Of a DNA stretch of 64,000 bases, positions 39,383 through 48,383 are shown piece by piece; position 1 is the stretch's first letter; each line of letters starts with the position of its first letter. The translations under genes and the position numbers were made by a program. Source of the DNA: Kalmanozyma brasiliensis GHG001 (taxonomy: Eukaryota > Basidiomycota > Ustilaginomycetes > Ustilaginales); NCBI RefSeq assembly GCF_000497045.1, contig NW_015961958.1, forward strand, positions 248,001 through 312,000, in the 5' to 3' direction. The notes beneath the pieces are model-generated. The model had not been told where the DNA came from. It did no database searches and worked only from the letters and a program-made list of their open reading frames with translations.

Positions 39383-40447
39383 TCAAGCTGAGCTCTCAGC
39401 AGAATCACCGTTTGCAGCCTCGGGACGGGGCTTTGAGCGGACCTTCTTCTTCTTGGGCTCGCCATTCGTGTCTGCAGCTGGAACCTGAACCTTCTTTGGC
39501 ACCTCCTTCGGCTCTACCGCTTTCTTCGGCTTCGCCACCGGCACCGCTTTCGGAGCAGCAGTCTCGCCCTCGGCACTGCCATCCTTGTTGGCCCTAGAAC
39601 CTCTACGCTTCCTCCCGCCGCTGCCTCCCTTTTCCTCCGCACTAGCAGCCTTCGTCCCGTCCAGCTTGCTCGCCTCCATTCTCGCCTTTGCAGCATTCCT
39701 CTGCTTCTGCTTCTTGTACTCCTGCTCCTTCTGCAACTTCTCCTCCATCGTAAGTCGAGGATTCTTGGGCTTGCGGACGGACAACGGGTTGGGCGCCTTC
39801 CTCTTCCTCCTCCTCCCCGAGCCCTCGGCTGCCTCCGTGCCGGTCTCCCCTTCCACCTTCTCCTCGTCCGCCGCCTCACCCACAATGTCCACCTCGACGC
39901 TCGGCTGGTTCTTCAACAGCCCCGCTTCGCTCGCGGGCAGGCTGAGCTTCGTGTCCTCCTTCTCCTCGATCCGGCTCTTGGTGAGTGGCGACATGGGTTC
40001 GAGCACCATGACTGCCTGGGTGAAGTGCATCATCGGCACTCCGGCGACGGCCAATCTCAGATCGCGTCGCAACTCGCCCTGTTCGCTCGCGACGATGTAC
40101 CTGTGCTTGTTCTCCTTGCCTACGCACTGCTTGACGCACTCCTGGGGGTCGATTGCCTCCCGGTGGTTGCACATCCTTCGCTCCCAGGCCTTGGCCATGT
40201 CGACAGTCGACTGGTGCTCCTTGCCCAACGCATACAGCGCTTGCATGCAGCACTGCGTGATCAGCGGCTTGATCTTCTTGCTCTGCAACACATTGCCGAA
40301 CTGCTGCACCGGGTCCGAGATCTTGTACCGCGACAGAGCGAGGGAGAACGTGTCATCGATGAGCAACTGGTAGGGCTCGCGGAAGGAGAACTGCAGCTGG
40401 TAGGCGTGCAGCATCTTGCGATAGATCTTGGCTCGTCGTTGACGCAT
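39383..40447 (-). CDS. UTP23: Utp23, PIN-fold rRNA-processing factor
   Basis: This 354-residue protein matches Utp23, a nucleolar small-subunit processome factor with a degenerate PIN domain, which binds pre-18S rRNA and snR30/U17. What is seen: the basic N-terminus MRQRRAKIYRKML, then FREPYQLLIDDTF (the family's start of the PIN fold), Cys/His residues of the family's zinc site (QCC; MCNHRE; QECVKQC), KHRYIVASEQGELRR, and GVPMMHFTQAVMVLEP with the final core strand. The C-terminal half (about 175-354) is Lys/Ala/Glu-rich and disordered with several KKxK runs, as expected for a nucleolar protein. The frame extends upstream, but the first ATG is at 40447. An AAATTTTT element at 40601-40608 lies 154 bp upstream, similar to rRNA-processing promoter elements of other fungi (suggestive only). 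Confidence 0.93.
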   Translation of the reverse strand: MRQRRAKIYRKMLHAYQLQFSFREPYQLLIDDTFSLALSRYKISDPVQQFGNVLQSKKIKPLITQCCMQALYALGKEHQSTVDMAKAWERRMCNHREAIDPQECVKQCVGKENKHRYIVASEQGELRRDLRLAVAGVPMMHFTQAVMVLEPMSPLTKSRIEEKEDTKLSLPASEAGLLKNQPSVEVDIVGEAADEEKVEGETGTEAAEGSGRRRKRKAPNPLSVRKPKNPRLTMEEKLQKEQEYKKQKQRNAAKARMEASKLDGTKAASAEEKGGSGGRKRRGSRANKDGSAEGETAAPKAVPVAKPKKAVEPKEVPKKVQVPAADTNGEPKKKKVRSKPRPEAANGDSAESSA

Positions 40448-41558
40448 TGTGGGCAATGGGAGGGGGCGGGAAGATGCGCAGGTTGGATGTGAGTCCCGTG
40501 TGGTGGTTGAGGGATGGGATGAAGGTAGTGGCTCAAGGAGCGGAGGAGGCGAAAGGGTCCTCGCAACTTTTTTTCGCCCGACGGTGGAGGCGAATCTTCC
40601 AAATTTTTAGAGCTCGGCTCGAGTGAACTTTTTTCGTGTTGCAGCTGAGCGGAATTTCGGGCCAAGGCTGTTAGGCCGGAGGAAAGGCGGGACGTCAGGC
40701 TTGCGTCGCTATCCAACGTGCTGTTGGGTCGGTAGGTCCCTCGCAAGGTGGGATCGCAGAGGCACAGCCGTCCTCGGTCGGCCACAAATGGAAAAGCCGA
40801 CGGTCGGCACTTGCTCCGTCTGAGCCCGGTTGCAGCCAGCGACAATGTATCATGGTGGGTTCGGTTCGAGCGTCGATGAAGGGCAAATCGAGACGCCTCC
40901 AGACTGTTGCGCTGGAGGCCGTGAGTGGGGACGATATCACTGTCAACGTGGCTCATCACCTCATATGGGCCCAAACATTTCATCTCTCGCAAGTCACGTA
41001 CCATGTCGGACAGACGCCGACGAGCTGAGTCAGAGGCGTCGGGTGATACGATCGCTGCTTGCGGATCTTCGCCGTTCCTTTCGGCTACGCCCGTCTGTCA
41101 CACGTTCGCACAGCAGCACAACATACGGGCCTGAGCCGACATCGCGGAGCAGTGTACCGAAATCGCCTTACCTGACCTGGCGTAGAGACCGCAGTAGGCG
41201 TGGGAACCGCTTCGTTCCCGTGCCTTCGGTTGCTCCACAGCCGGAGTTATCATCACGCCGAGCCTTTCATTAGCAATACAATGTGAAGTGCTGCAGCAAG
41301 AGTGCTCTACGCTCCCACCTGACACCTCAAATGAAGCCGAAGTTATAAAGACAACGAGGAGTGCGGGAACGCGACTCTGGAGGAGCCCTCGCGAAGCCGA
41401 TGAGCCACCTTTGCGGGTCAAGATCTGCACGCTGAGCCGGTCCAGACTGCACGGATACCGAGAGTGCTCGCTATCGCCATTTCCTTTCCTCATACCTCCA
41501 ACAGCATATCTGCTTCCCCTTCGATCAACGAGCCAAAGCTAGAGCCTTACCAAACAAT
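40448..41558. other. Divergent intergenic region UTP23 / membrane protein
   Basis: A 1111 bp region between divergent starts. AT-rich patches lie at about 40567-40575, 40601-40608 and 40627-40632. ORFs are short and featureless. No RNA gene was recognised. Confidence 0.4.
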
Positions 41559-43349
41559 ATGGAGATCCGTCGCGCAGGCCAGACCAAGAGTATGCCCACG
41601 ATCGTGGCGAGGGACATCAGCCTACAAGTCGAAGAGTCAGCTTCTGCGCGGACGCGTATCGATGATACAGACCCTGGCATCGCCTTTTCGCCCGGCACTT
41701 CGCCCTACGTCGACCAGGAGAAGTCGTCTTGGGTCGTTGTCCAGGACGATGCGGCTCGCAATGGCTCGGCTGTCATGTCGAGCAAGCCGGACGCGCAGCT
41801 CACTTTCACCTTTCCCGGCGACTCTCTCGCGATCGGCATGCTCTACAAGGCCGCCGGAGCCAGCGCCAAGCTGACTCTTGAGGATGGCAAGACATATGCG
41901 CTGGTTATCACTGCCGCAGAGGCCGCTGCATCGGCTCCCAACGGCGATAAAGAAGCACTGCAGAAGAAGACCTTCCACCTCGAGGGGTTCGCCTGCACGA
42001 ACCACACCGCGACTCTGTCTGTCGATCCCATCTCTGACGGCAAAACAGGTGATGCTAATCCGGCACCGATCTACTTTGACGGGGCTAGCTTCCCTTCCGC
42101 AGACAGCCCTGATGCTTGCACTCCGAGCACCACTTCTGTAGATCCAGATTCCACCGCCAATGCGTCTGGCATTACGGACTCGGACTCGTCGTCCTTGACC
42201 GACCACACGTCAGAGTACGCCGGTATCGGAGCTGGTGCCGCCATTTTGGGCTTCATTACCGCGCTCTTTGCGATCCTACTTTATCGTCGCCATAAGCGAC
42301 GCAAAGCCGCTCCTATCGACCCGCCTGACCACTCATACAGAACCGAGCGAGGAGAGGCGAGCCTCGACAAGCTCGAAATGCCGTTCAGCACGATGCAGCA
42401 TCCAGCAACGCTTAACCTGGAGACTGAGCCCGTTTTCAGGCCTAGAGGTATCCATGCTCTCGCTCAGGACGAGTCGTTCAGTAGCGTGCAGACCAGCATC
42501 CCTCCGAGCTTCGCGGATAGCCCATCGAAGCACACAATCTTCCCTCTGATGCCATTTTCGTCTGCAGAACACATAGAGAAGATCGACGACGGTGGGGATG
42601 ATAGAGGGAAATCTCTGCTGGACGTCAAGTCTGATCCTCCTATGGCACGTCGAGAGCATCGACGCAGCGACTCCAAGCTGCAATACGAGAAAAGGAGAGT
42701 CTTGTTGGCCTCGCTTTCCCAGGGCAACTTGAAAGACAGCGCATCGCCTGCCTTTGTAGGTCAAGAGGCAATCGAACGAATGCCACAAGACTCTTCAACG
42801 CCGCGCAGCCTGTCTGTCTCTAGGGCTAAGGCTACGAAGGTGGTCTCTTCGGCCAAGTCGCCTCATCGCCCAAACACCGCTTCTGCCGTCGACCGCATCA
42901 AGGCCGAAGCGCGCCAGCTCGACATTCGACGCACACTCTCGCCTTTTGAGCGCAGCCGACCCGCCACTGCCTCCAGCCCAGCCCCTTCTCAACCGCATCA
43001 CGACGAACCTAACGTGACTACCATCTCGGTCGTCGCTATTCCTGTGAACGATCGATTCCGACGCAAGTCGACCGGGTCCGATGACACAGATTGGTCGCGC
43101 GCCTCCGTCAACGAATCGGCGCTTGATACGGAGAAAGGCAATATGTCGTCCAATGGCCAGCTCGAGATGATCAAGGTGGACAAGACGACCGACAGCGAGG
43201 CCGAAATGTGGATCAGCAAGAGGGTCAAGAGGAGGAACTCGACGAGCGGTGTGACACCACCCAAGCGGCCGCCCAAGTCGCCCTATCGGCCGTCGACAGG
43301 CGGAGGTCGTCCTAAGACCGTTTCGTACGCTAATCCCGCTGCCCATTGA
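41559..43349 (+). CDS. Single-pass membrane protein with basidiomycete 'DDTDP' ectodomain
   Basis: A 596-residue protein. The N-terminal part (about 30-190) has the layout common in basidiomycete surface proteins: IDDTDPGIAFSP, a Trp, then a beta-rich block QLTFTFPGDSLAIGMLYKA followed by an alternating hydrophobic strand region. This suggests a jelly-roll-like extracellular domain. A Ser/Thr/Asp-rich stalk (190-219) precedes one membrane span at about 220-242 (IGAGAAILGFITALFAILLY) with an immediate RRHKRRK stop-transfer sequence. The remaining 350 residues are a Ser/Pro/Arg-rich cytosolic tail. No signal peptide precedes the ectodomain from the ATG at 41559, so either an upstream exon is missing or the span acts as signal anchor. 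It may be a sensor-like protein (compare the Wsc/Mid2 layout), but the ectodomain is unlike theirs. Tail-to-tail with the tocopherol-cyclase-like gene (137 bp). Confidence 0.72.
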   Translation: MEIRRAGQTKSMPTIVARDISLQVEESASARTRIDDTDPGIAFSPGTSPYVDQEKSSWVVVQDDAARNGSAVMSSKPDAQLTFTFPGDSLAIGMLYKAAGASAKLTLEDGKTYALVITAAEAAASAPNGDKEALQKKTFHLEGFACTNHTATLSVDPISDGKTGDANPAPIYFDGASFPSADSPDACTPSTTSVDPDSTANASGITDSDSSSLTDHTSEYAGIGAGAAILGFITALFAILLYRRHKRRKAAPIDPPDHSYRTERGEASLDKLEMPFSTMQHPATLNLETEPVFRPRGIHALAQDESFSSVQTSIPPSFADSPSKHTIFPLMPFSSAEHIEKIDDGGDDRGKSLLDVKSDPPMARREHRRSDSKLQYEKRRVLLASLSQGNLKDSASPAFVGQEAIERMPQDSSTPRSLSVSRAKATKVVSSAKSPHRPNTASAVDRIKAEARQLDIRRTLSPFERSRPATASSPAPSQPHHDEPNVTTISVVAIPVNDRFRRKSTGSDDTDWSRASVNESALDTEKGNMSSNGQLEMIKVDKTTDSEAEMWISKRVKRRNSTSGVTPPKRPPKSPYRPSTGGGRPKTVSYANPAAH

Positions 43350-43486
43350 GATCGTCTGGGTATATTTGTACCGTTCCTAATCGTGACATACAATCGTTTC
43401 TGCTGATCTCAGGGATGCGTGGTGCGATCTCATCTATCGTCTGTGTTCTGCATGACGCTGACCAAAGCATCGGCTCCGGACCACAC

Positions 43487-45280
43487 TCATTGAGCAAAGT
43501 CACCGCCAAACTCCAGCGCCACCCTATCGTCCAGCCGCGCCTCCGTCACCTTTTGCCAGCCCAGTCTGCTCCAGCCATCACTGCTCTCGTCAGCGCCGCC
43601 AAGGAACCGCTTCCCTGACCTCAGCGTCCCCAAAGGGTTCAGCACCGCCTTCATCGGGAGCATCGCCAACCTGCCCGCGCTCCTCTTGTACAGCGTGATG
43701 GACGCCCTGCATCTGTAGCTGTGATGACAGTAGCCTGGCGTCCATCCGCCCCTGCGAGGTCCTGGAATTTGGGTTGCGAACGTCTCCTCGTCGCCCGTGA
43801 TGTAGATGCTAGCCCAGCGGGAGAGGTCCCACACATCGATCCTGAATTGTTTCGCTCCAAAGTTGCGGGTCATGCGCAGCCCCGGCCCAATATGCACTCT
43901 CTCCTCTCCCTTCGATGAGGGAAAGGAGACCTTTGGACCGACCGCGAACGGCGGGGTGAAAGTCCAATTCACCTCGCTCCCCGTGTCCTTGATGTGAACC
44001 CCTACGAGGAACGCTGTCAACCCCAGAATCGACCCTCCTGCCAGACTCAACCTGACGAACGGCCGCTCCTTCGACGTCGAATCGAAGCTCGGATCAGCCA
44101 ACGCCGACGCACCATGAGCCCACATCCACCCACTCGGAAACGCCTGGCCCCAATTCTTCTCCACGTGCAGCAACCCCCTCCCTGCCGCGACCGCATTGTC
44201 CAGCTCGACCTCGCCGTTGTTCTCCGCCACATGTTCGAGCGAGAACATTGCCGGAGCGCTCGACGAATGCACGTACCAATGCAACGGGAGTATCGGTCCC
44301 AAATGCTGGATCCACCCTTCGGGACCCCTACTACCCATTGGCAGCTTCGACGCTTCCTGCCAGGGCGCAAATTTGGTCGATCTCAATCTCACCCTCGTCC
44401 CCATCCCTCTTGCTGGATTCGGCAACGTGATATCAGCCACGACATTCCCATCCGGCTTGACATCCACAAACCCCAACTCCGGCAGGCCGATGCGAAACGG
44501 TTGCACTGCAAAGCTTCCCACTTTCGCACCCAGCTTCACCTGCCATGCAGGGATGTGGTGGACGATCTCAAAAGACTCCCCCTTGCGACGGGCGTTCTTG
44601 GGCAGTCTCTCTGCTCCATTGCTCGAGTGGAGCTCGCGATGCAAGGCGGGCTCTTCACCGTGTACGATCCAGCGGAGGTAGATGCAGATGCGCTGGTCGA
44701 CAGGAGCGGATTGCAGCTCGCACACGACGAGAATCAGGTCCCCTGGGGATGAAGTGGGGAGAGTCGAGGTGAGATTGCGAACCTTCGATGCGGAGGACGG
44801 AGGGGTTGGACGTGGAAGATACGACTCGGGAGAGGCGAATACGGGCTCGATCTCGGGAAAGAGCGACTTTGGTGATATCCGATCGTCTGCGAATCGTCGA
44901 GGTTGTTCGCGAGAGGCTTTGCGTGATGGCGGAGTCGGCGAAGCTGGACCGGCCGCCGAGGAGGACGAAGAGGAAGAGGAGGTGGACGACGAACGAACCC
45001 TTCGCCGACTCAACGGAGAGGTCGAGGTGGACGCTTCTGCCTTGCGCGACTTTGGCGTCAGACGTGGAATTCGCGATGGCGATGCTTTCGACGCCGGGCT
45101 CTTCTTTGGGGCTTTGCGAGTCGATGATGATCCAGCAGGTGAGGAGGAAGACGTCTGCGAACGACCCGAATGCGATTCGAGCCGGATAAAGAAGCCTTCG
45201 AACTCGGAGCCTGCTTTATGGGTCGGTGGGAACGGGTCCTCTGCCAGCGGCAGGAACTTTGACAGCAGGGACTTGACCAT
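43487..45280 (-). CDS. Tocopherol-cyclase-like (VTE1-type) domain protein
   Basis: A 597-residue protein. The C-terminal two thirds resemble the tocopherol cyclase-like family, plant VTE1 and its uncharacterised bacterial and fungal relatives. What is seen: PILPLHWYVHS (about 329-339); the strongest block HVEKNWGQAFPSGWMWAHG (about 372-390), the hallmark of the family; later beta-rich stretches with RPFVRLSLAGG and VNWTFTPPFAVGP; a lipocalin-like run of strands to about 540; and a C-terminal helix. Residues 30-170 are Ser/Pro/Arg-rich and disordered. Fungi do not make tocopherol, so the enzyme role in plants cannot be assumed. A lipid- or isoprenoid-binding role is inference. It has no signal peptide or membrane span. 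It diverges from the GH5 gene across 345 bp with an AT-rich core. Start at 45280 is a clean ATG. Confidence 0.72.
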   Translation of the reverse strand: MVKSLLSKFLPLAEDPFPPTHKAGSEFEGFFIRLESHSGRSQTSSSSPAGSSSTRKAPKKSPASKASPSRIPRLTPKSRKAEASTSTSPLSRRRVRSSSTSSSSSSSSAAGPASPTPPSRKASREQPRRFADDRISPKSLFPEIEPVFASPESYLPRPTPPSSASKVRNLTSTLPTSSPGDLILVVCELQSAPVDQRICIYLRWIVHGEEPALHRELHSSNGAERLPKNARRKGESFEIVHHIPAWQVKLGAKVGSFAVQPFRIGLPELGFVDVKPDGNVVADITLPNPARGMGTRVRLRSTKFAPWQEASKLPMGSRGPEGWIQHLGPILPLHWYVHSSSAPAMFSLEHVAENNGEVELDNAVAAGRGLLHVEKNWGQAFPSGWMWAHGASALADPSFDSTSKERPFVRLSLAGGSILGLTAFLVGVHIKDTGSEVNWTFTPPFAVGPKVSFPSSKGEERVHIGPGLRMTRNFGAKQFRIDVWDLSRWASIYITGDEETFATQIPGPRRGGWTPGYCHHSYRCRASITLYKRSAGRLAMLPMKAVLNPLGTLRSGKRFLGGADESSDGWSRLGWQKVTEARLDDRVALEFGGDFAQ

Positions 45281-45625
45281 GTCTGGGACTATCTATGTCA
45301 TCTATTCTGGGGGCTATAACAATACTGATGGTCTTAAGGCGTGAGGTGGGAGTACAGACGTTGAGGAGAAAGTAGGACGAGGAGCGGGAACATCGTGCGG
45401 GGTAAGCTGCCTCGGGAGACGGCAAAGTGGAGGCAAAAAAATAAATTATTTGAAAAAGATCCCAAAAATCTGTGAATTTAAGAAGAAAACCGAGAACGTG
45501 GCTCGTGCTGGCTGCCAAGCGTTTGTCCGAGAGCAACACAGACCAACACCAACCTTCTCTTCTTCGTTCCACCGCAACCTACACCACATCCCATAGACCT
45601 GAGGCCAAGGCCACCATAGAGCGCG
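45281..45625. promoter_or_regulatory. Divergent promoter with AT-rich core
   Basis: A 345 bp region shared by the tocopherol-cyclase-like gene and the GH5 gene. Positions about 45432-45490 are strikingly AT-rich (runs of A and T, AATAAATTATTTG) in otherwise GC-rich DNA, a plausible nucleosome-free core. Confidence 0.55.
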
Positions 45626-48085
45626 ATGGAGACCAAATACGCGGCCACCGATCTGTCGGATGCCGCCCTCGGTCCATCCGGCCTGCGCATAGAAAACGGA
45701 CGATTCGTAGATTCCCTCGGTCGAACCATCAACCTGCACGGCGTCAACATTGCTGGATCTTCCAAACTGCCGACATCGCCGAACGGACTCTCACACCTGC
45801 ACGAAGAATTTTACGAGACGCATCGCACCGTGTCGTTTGTCGGACGACCTTTCCCTCTCGAGGAAGCACCGCTGCATTTCGCCCGGCTCCGCGCGTGGGG
45901 GTTGCCGCTCATTCGATTGCTCGTGACCTGGGAGTCGATCTCCCACAAGGGTCCAGGGAAGGACGATGTCGATACGGACTACGTAGACTATCTGGAGAAG
46001 CTGGTGACGTGTATGGCGGAGTACGGGTTGAAGTGCTTTGTGTGCGTGCACCAGGATGTGTGGTCGCGCTTCAGCGGCGGATCTGGTGCGCCAGGGTGGA
46101 CGTTCGAGGTGGCGGGGTTGGACATCGAGGCGTTCACAGAGACGGGCGCTGCGTACATCCACTGTGTGGACGAGAAGCAGAAGCGAGAAGCTACCCCAGG
46201 GAAGAAGAGGGAGGAGAGCGGCGCGTTCCTCTGGCCATCCGGATATCAAAAGTTGGCACCGGCAACCATGGCGACGCTGTTTTGGGCAGGCGACGCTTTG
46301 GCACCAAAGACGACGATCAAGGATGGAGACAAGCAAGTGGGTCTGCAGACCTTTCTGCAGAACTCCTACATCGAGGCCTTTGGTGCACTAGCAGATCGAT
46401 TGCTACCATTGGAAGCATGCCTGGGCTTCGAACCCATGAACGAGCCGCATCGGGGACTTATCAACCTGCACGACTTTCACGCTTGGAACTACGACACGGA
46501 TTTGCATATCGGACACTACCCGTCGTTGATTCAAGCGCTTGCCCTCGGGAGCGGCTACAAGCAGAACGTCAAGTTCTACGTCAAGTCGTGGCCATTCCCG
46601 ACCCGAGTTTCGCACAGGGCTACGATCGATCCCAAGGGCAAGTCTTGCTGGCTGCCCTCGTCTCGTACATCCAATGGCGTGTCGAACGCAGACAAGGATC
46701 AAGGGATGTGCATCTGGCGAGCACACGGAGTCTGGGAATGGGACGAATCCAAACAAGTCCCTGTCGTCCTACAATACGATTACTTCGAGAAGGACCACCG
46801 TCAAGGTCGGGAAGGCCAACGCATCGAATGGTACCGCGACTGCTTCGCACCCTTCCTCAAGCGCTTCTCGGACCGCGTCAACCGTTCCAAAGCATTCACA
46901 TTCGTCGAGCCGGTGCCGAACGAGTTTGTCCCACCGTGGATCCCCGCCCGCGTCATCGAAGACCCCAATCTCGCCGCGGAGTACAAACAAGCGGCCTACA
47001 ATCAGAAGTACGCCACCAAAACCCTCATCGACACGCCCCGACCTGGTGGCGAGGCGAGGTTCGTCTACGCGCCGCACTTTTACGACCTCAACGTGGTCTT
47101 CTCCCGAGCGCACGCGTGGATGAGTGTCAACGTCCAAGGTCTCAGCCGGGGGATGTTTCTACCCAAAGCGCTCTATTTCGGTGTACAAGGCTTGCGAAAG
47201 AACTACCTGGTGCAGATGTCAAAGATCAAAGAGCTTGCTCTGGCCTCGCTTGGGTCCGTGCCGATCATCATCGGCGAAGTGGGTCTGCCGTTCGACATCA
47301 ATGCCCGCACCGCATACCGCACAGGGGACTATACGAAGCAGTCCCAACTGCTCGACGCGCTGATCAACGCCATGGAGCAGCTCGGGCTCGGATTCACACT
47401 GTGGAACTACAACCCCGCCAACCGCGTCGCCTACGGGGACGGGTGGAATTTCGAAGATTTCAGCTTCACCAATGGTGACTTGCCCGATCACCCCACACTG
47501 CGCTCTGACTTCCGCAACGCCTCGCACGAAGACGACGAGCTCTACCGCGGCGGTCGGTGCTTGGAATCCATCATCCGACCGTACGCCGTCAAGGTGGCCG
47601 GAGAACAGGTGTATACGTCGTTCGATGTCGAATCGCTCTTCTTCGAGGTACAGTGGAAGAACTCCTCAACCACTTCGACGGTGACAGAGATCTTCCTTCC
47701 AGGGTATCACTACAAGAACCGACGGTTCAGCATCACCACTTCTGACTGCGAGACGAGGTTCGATGCGGAACTTCAAACGCTCTATGTAGAGCACAAGGAT
47801 ACGCGAGCGGGTGTGGTGCACAAGCTCAAGATCGAGCTCGAAGACGCGCACGGGCACAAGCTCGAGAGGCTGAGGGAGCGGAGGAAGCTGGTGAAGCCCG
47901 AAGGGATGGTGGAGAGAGTGGGCAGCTGGATGCCGGAGAGCGTTGTTCTCGCTTGGGAAGGGTTGACGTTGGAACAGGTGGTGAGTTTGACGGTGATCGC
48001 GGCGGTGCTGGTGGGCATGCTCATGTTGGCCGATTACCACGTGAGGATGTTCGCTGCGCTCGGAGAGGATGACGAGGAGCTGTGA
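45626..48085 (+). CDS. GH5 glycolipid beta-glucosidase (EGCrP/ergosteryl-glucosidase type)
   Basis: This 819-residue glycoside hydrolase resembles fungal endoglycoceramidase-related proteins (EGCrP1/2, Egh1), which remove glucose from ergosteryl glucoside or glucosylceramide inside the cell. What is seen: the N-terminal block GRTINLHGVNIAGSSKLP, the FVGRPFPLEEAP block, LIRLLVTWESI; the acid/base Glu in EPMNEPHRG (Glu273); HFYDLNVVF; the nucleophile Glu in IIIGEVGLPFD (Glu551); and LWNYNPANRVAYGD. A beta-sandwich-like region follows (about 640-750). Near the C-terminus is one hydrophobic segment (about 790-812, VVSLTVIAAVLVGMLMLADY), which could anchor the enzyme to a membrane. There is no N-terminal signal peptide, which fits an intracellular enzyme. 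Whether it prefers sterol glucoside or glucosylceramide cannot be told by eye. The ATG at 45626 is used. Confidence 0.9.
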   Translation: METKYAATDLSDAALGPSGLRIENGRFVDSLGRTINLHGVNIAGSSKLPTSPNGLSHLHEEFYETHRTVSFVGRPFPLEEAPLHFARLRAWGLPLIRLLVTWESISHKGPGKDDVDTDYVDYLEKLVTCMAEYGLKCFVCVHQDVWSRFSGGSGAPGWTFEVAGLDIEAFTETGAAYIHCVDEKQKREATPGKKREESGAFLWPSGYQKLAPATMATLFWAGDALAPKTTIKDGDKQVGLQTFLQNSYIEAFGALADRLLPLEACLGFEPMNEPHRGLINLHDFHAWNYDTDLHIGHYPSLIQALALGSGYKQNVKFYVKSWPFPTRVSHRATIDPKGKSCWLPSSRTSNGVSNADKDQGMCIWRAHGVWEWDESKQVPVVLQYDYFEKDHRQGREGQRIEWYRDCFAPFLKRFSDRVNRSKAFTFVEPVPNEFVPPWIPARVIEDPNLAAEYKQAAYNQKYATKTLIDTPRPGGEARFVYAPHFYDLNVVFSRAHAWMSVNVQGLSRGMFLPKALYFGVQGLRKNYLVQMSKIKELALASLGSVPIIIGEVGLPFDINARTAYRTGDYTKQSQLLDALINAMEQLGLGFTLWNYNPANRVAYGDGWNFEDFSFTNGDLPDHPTLRSDFRNASHEDDELYRGGRCLESIIRPYAVKVAGEQVYTSFDVESLFFEVQWKNSSTTSTVTEIFLPGYHYKNRRFSITTSDCETRFDAELQTLYVEHKDTRAGVVHKLKIELEDAHGHKLERLRERRKLVKPEGMVERVGSWMPESVVLAWEGLTLEQVVSLTVIAAVLVGMLMLADYHVRMFAALGEDDEEL

Positions 48086-48383
48086 TACGTTCCCTACATA
48101 GACACAAGAGCAATAGACGTTCGATGACAGCAACAAGCGTGGGTGGATGCGCCCATTGACTCGCGGAAGCGTCGCTGTGGTGATGGTGTGAGAAAAATTC
48201 GCGCACGGCGAGAACGGATGCGATCCAACATGTTCGAAAAATCCGGTTGCTGCACGGTCCGCCCTTGGACCCTTTCTCTGGGTTGCTTCTCGAGTTCTTC
48301 TGACCCCATCATCTACTTCGCGACAACGCTTCTAGCAACAGTTCAAGCCACTTGGACGGACGAGACCACCATCTATCGACCCG

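Noticed and set aside
45472..47478. A 668-codon open frame overlapping the GH5 gene in another frame on the same strand
   Set aside because: It begins at a GTG, not an ATG, has Arg/His/Pro-skewed composition without domains, and is explained by the scarcity of stop codons in GC-rich coding DNA. The GH5 frame has unmistakable catalytic motifs.
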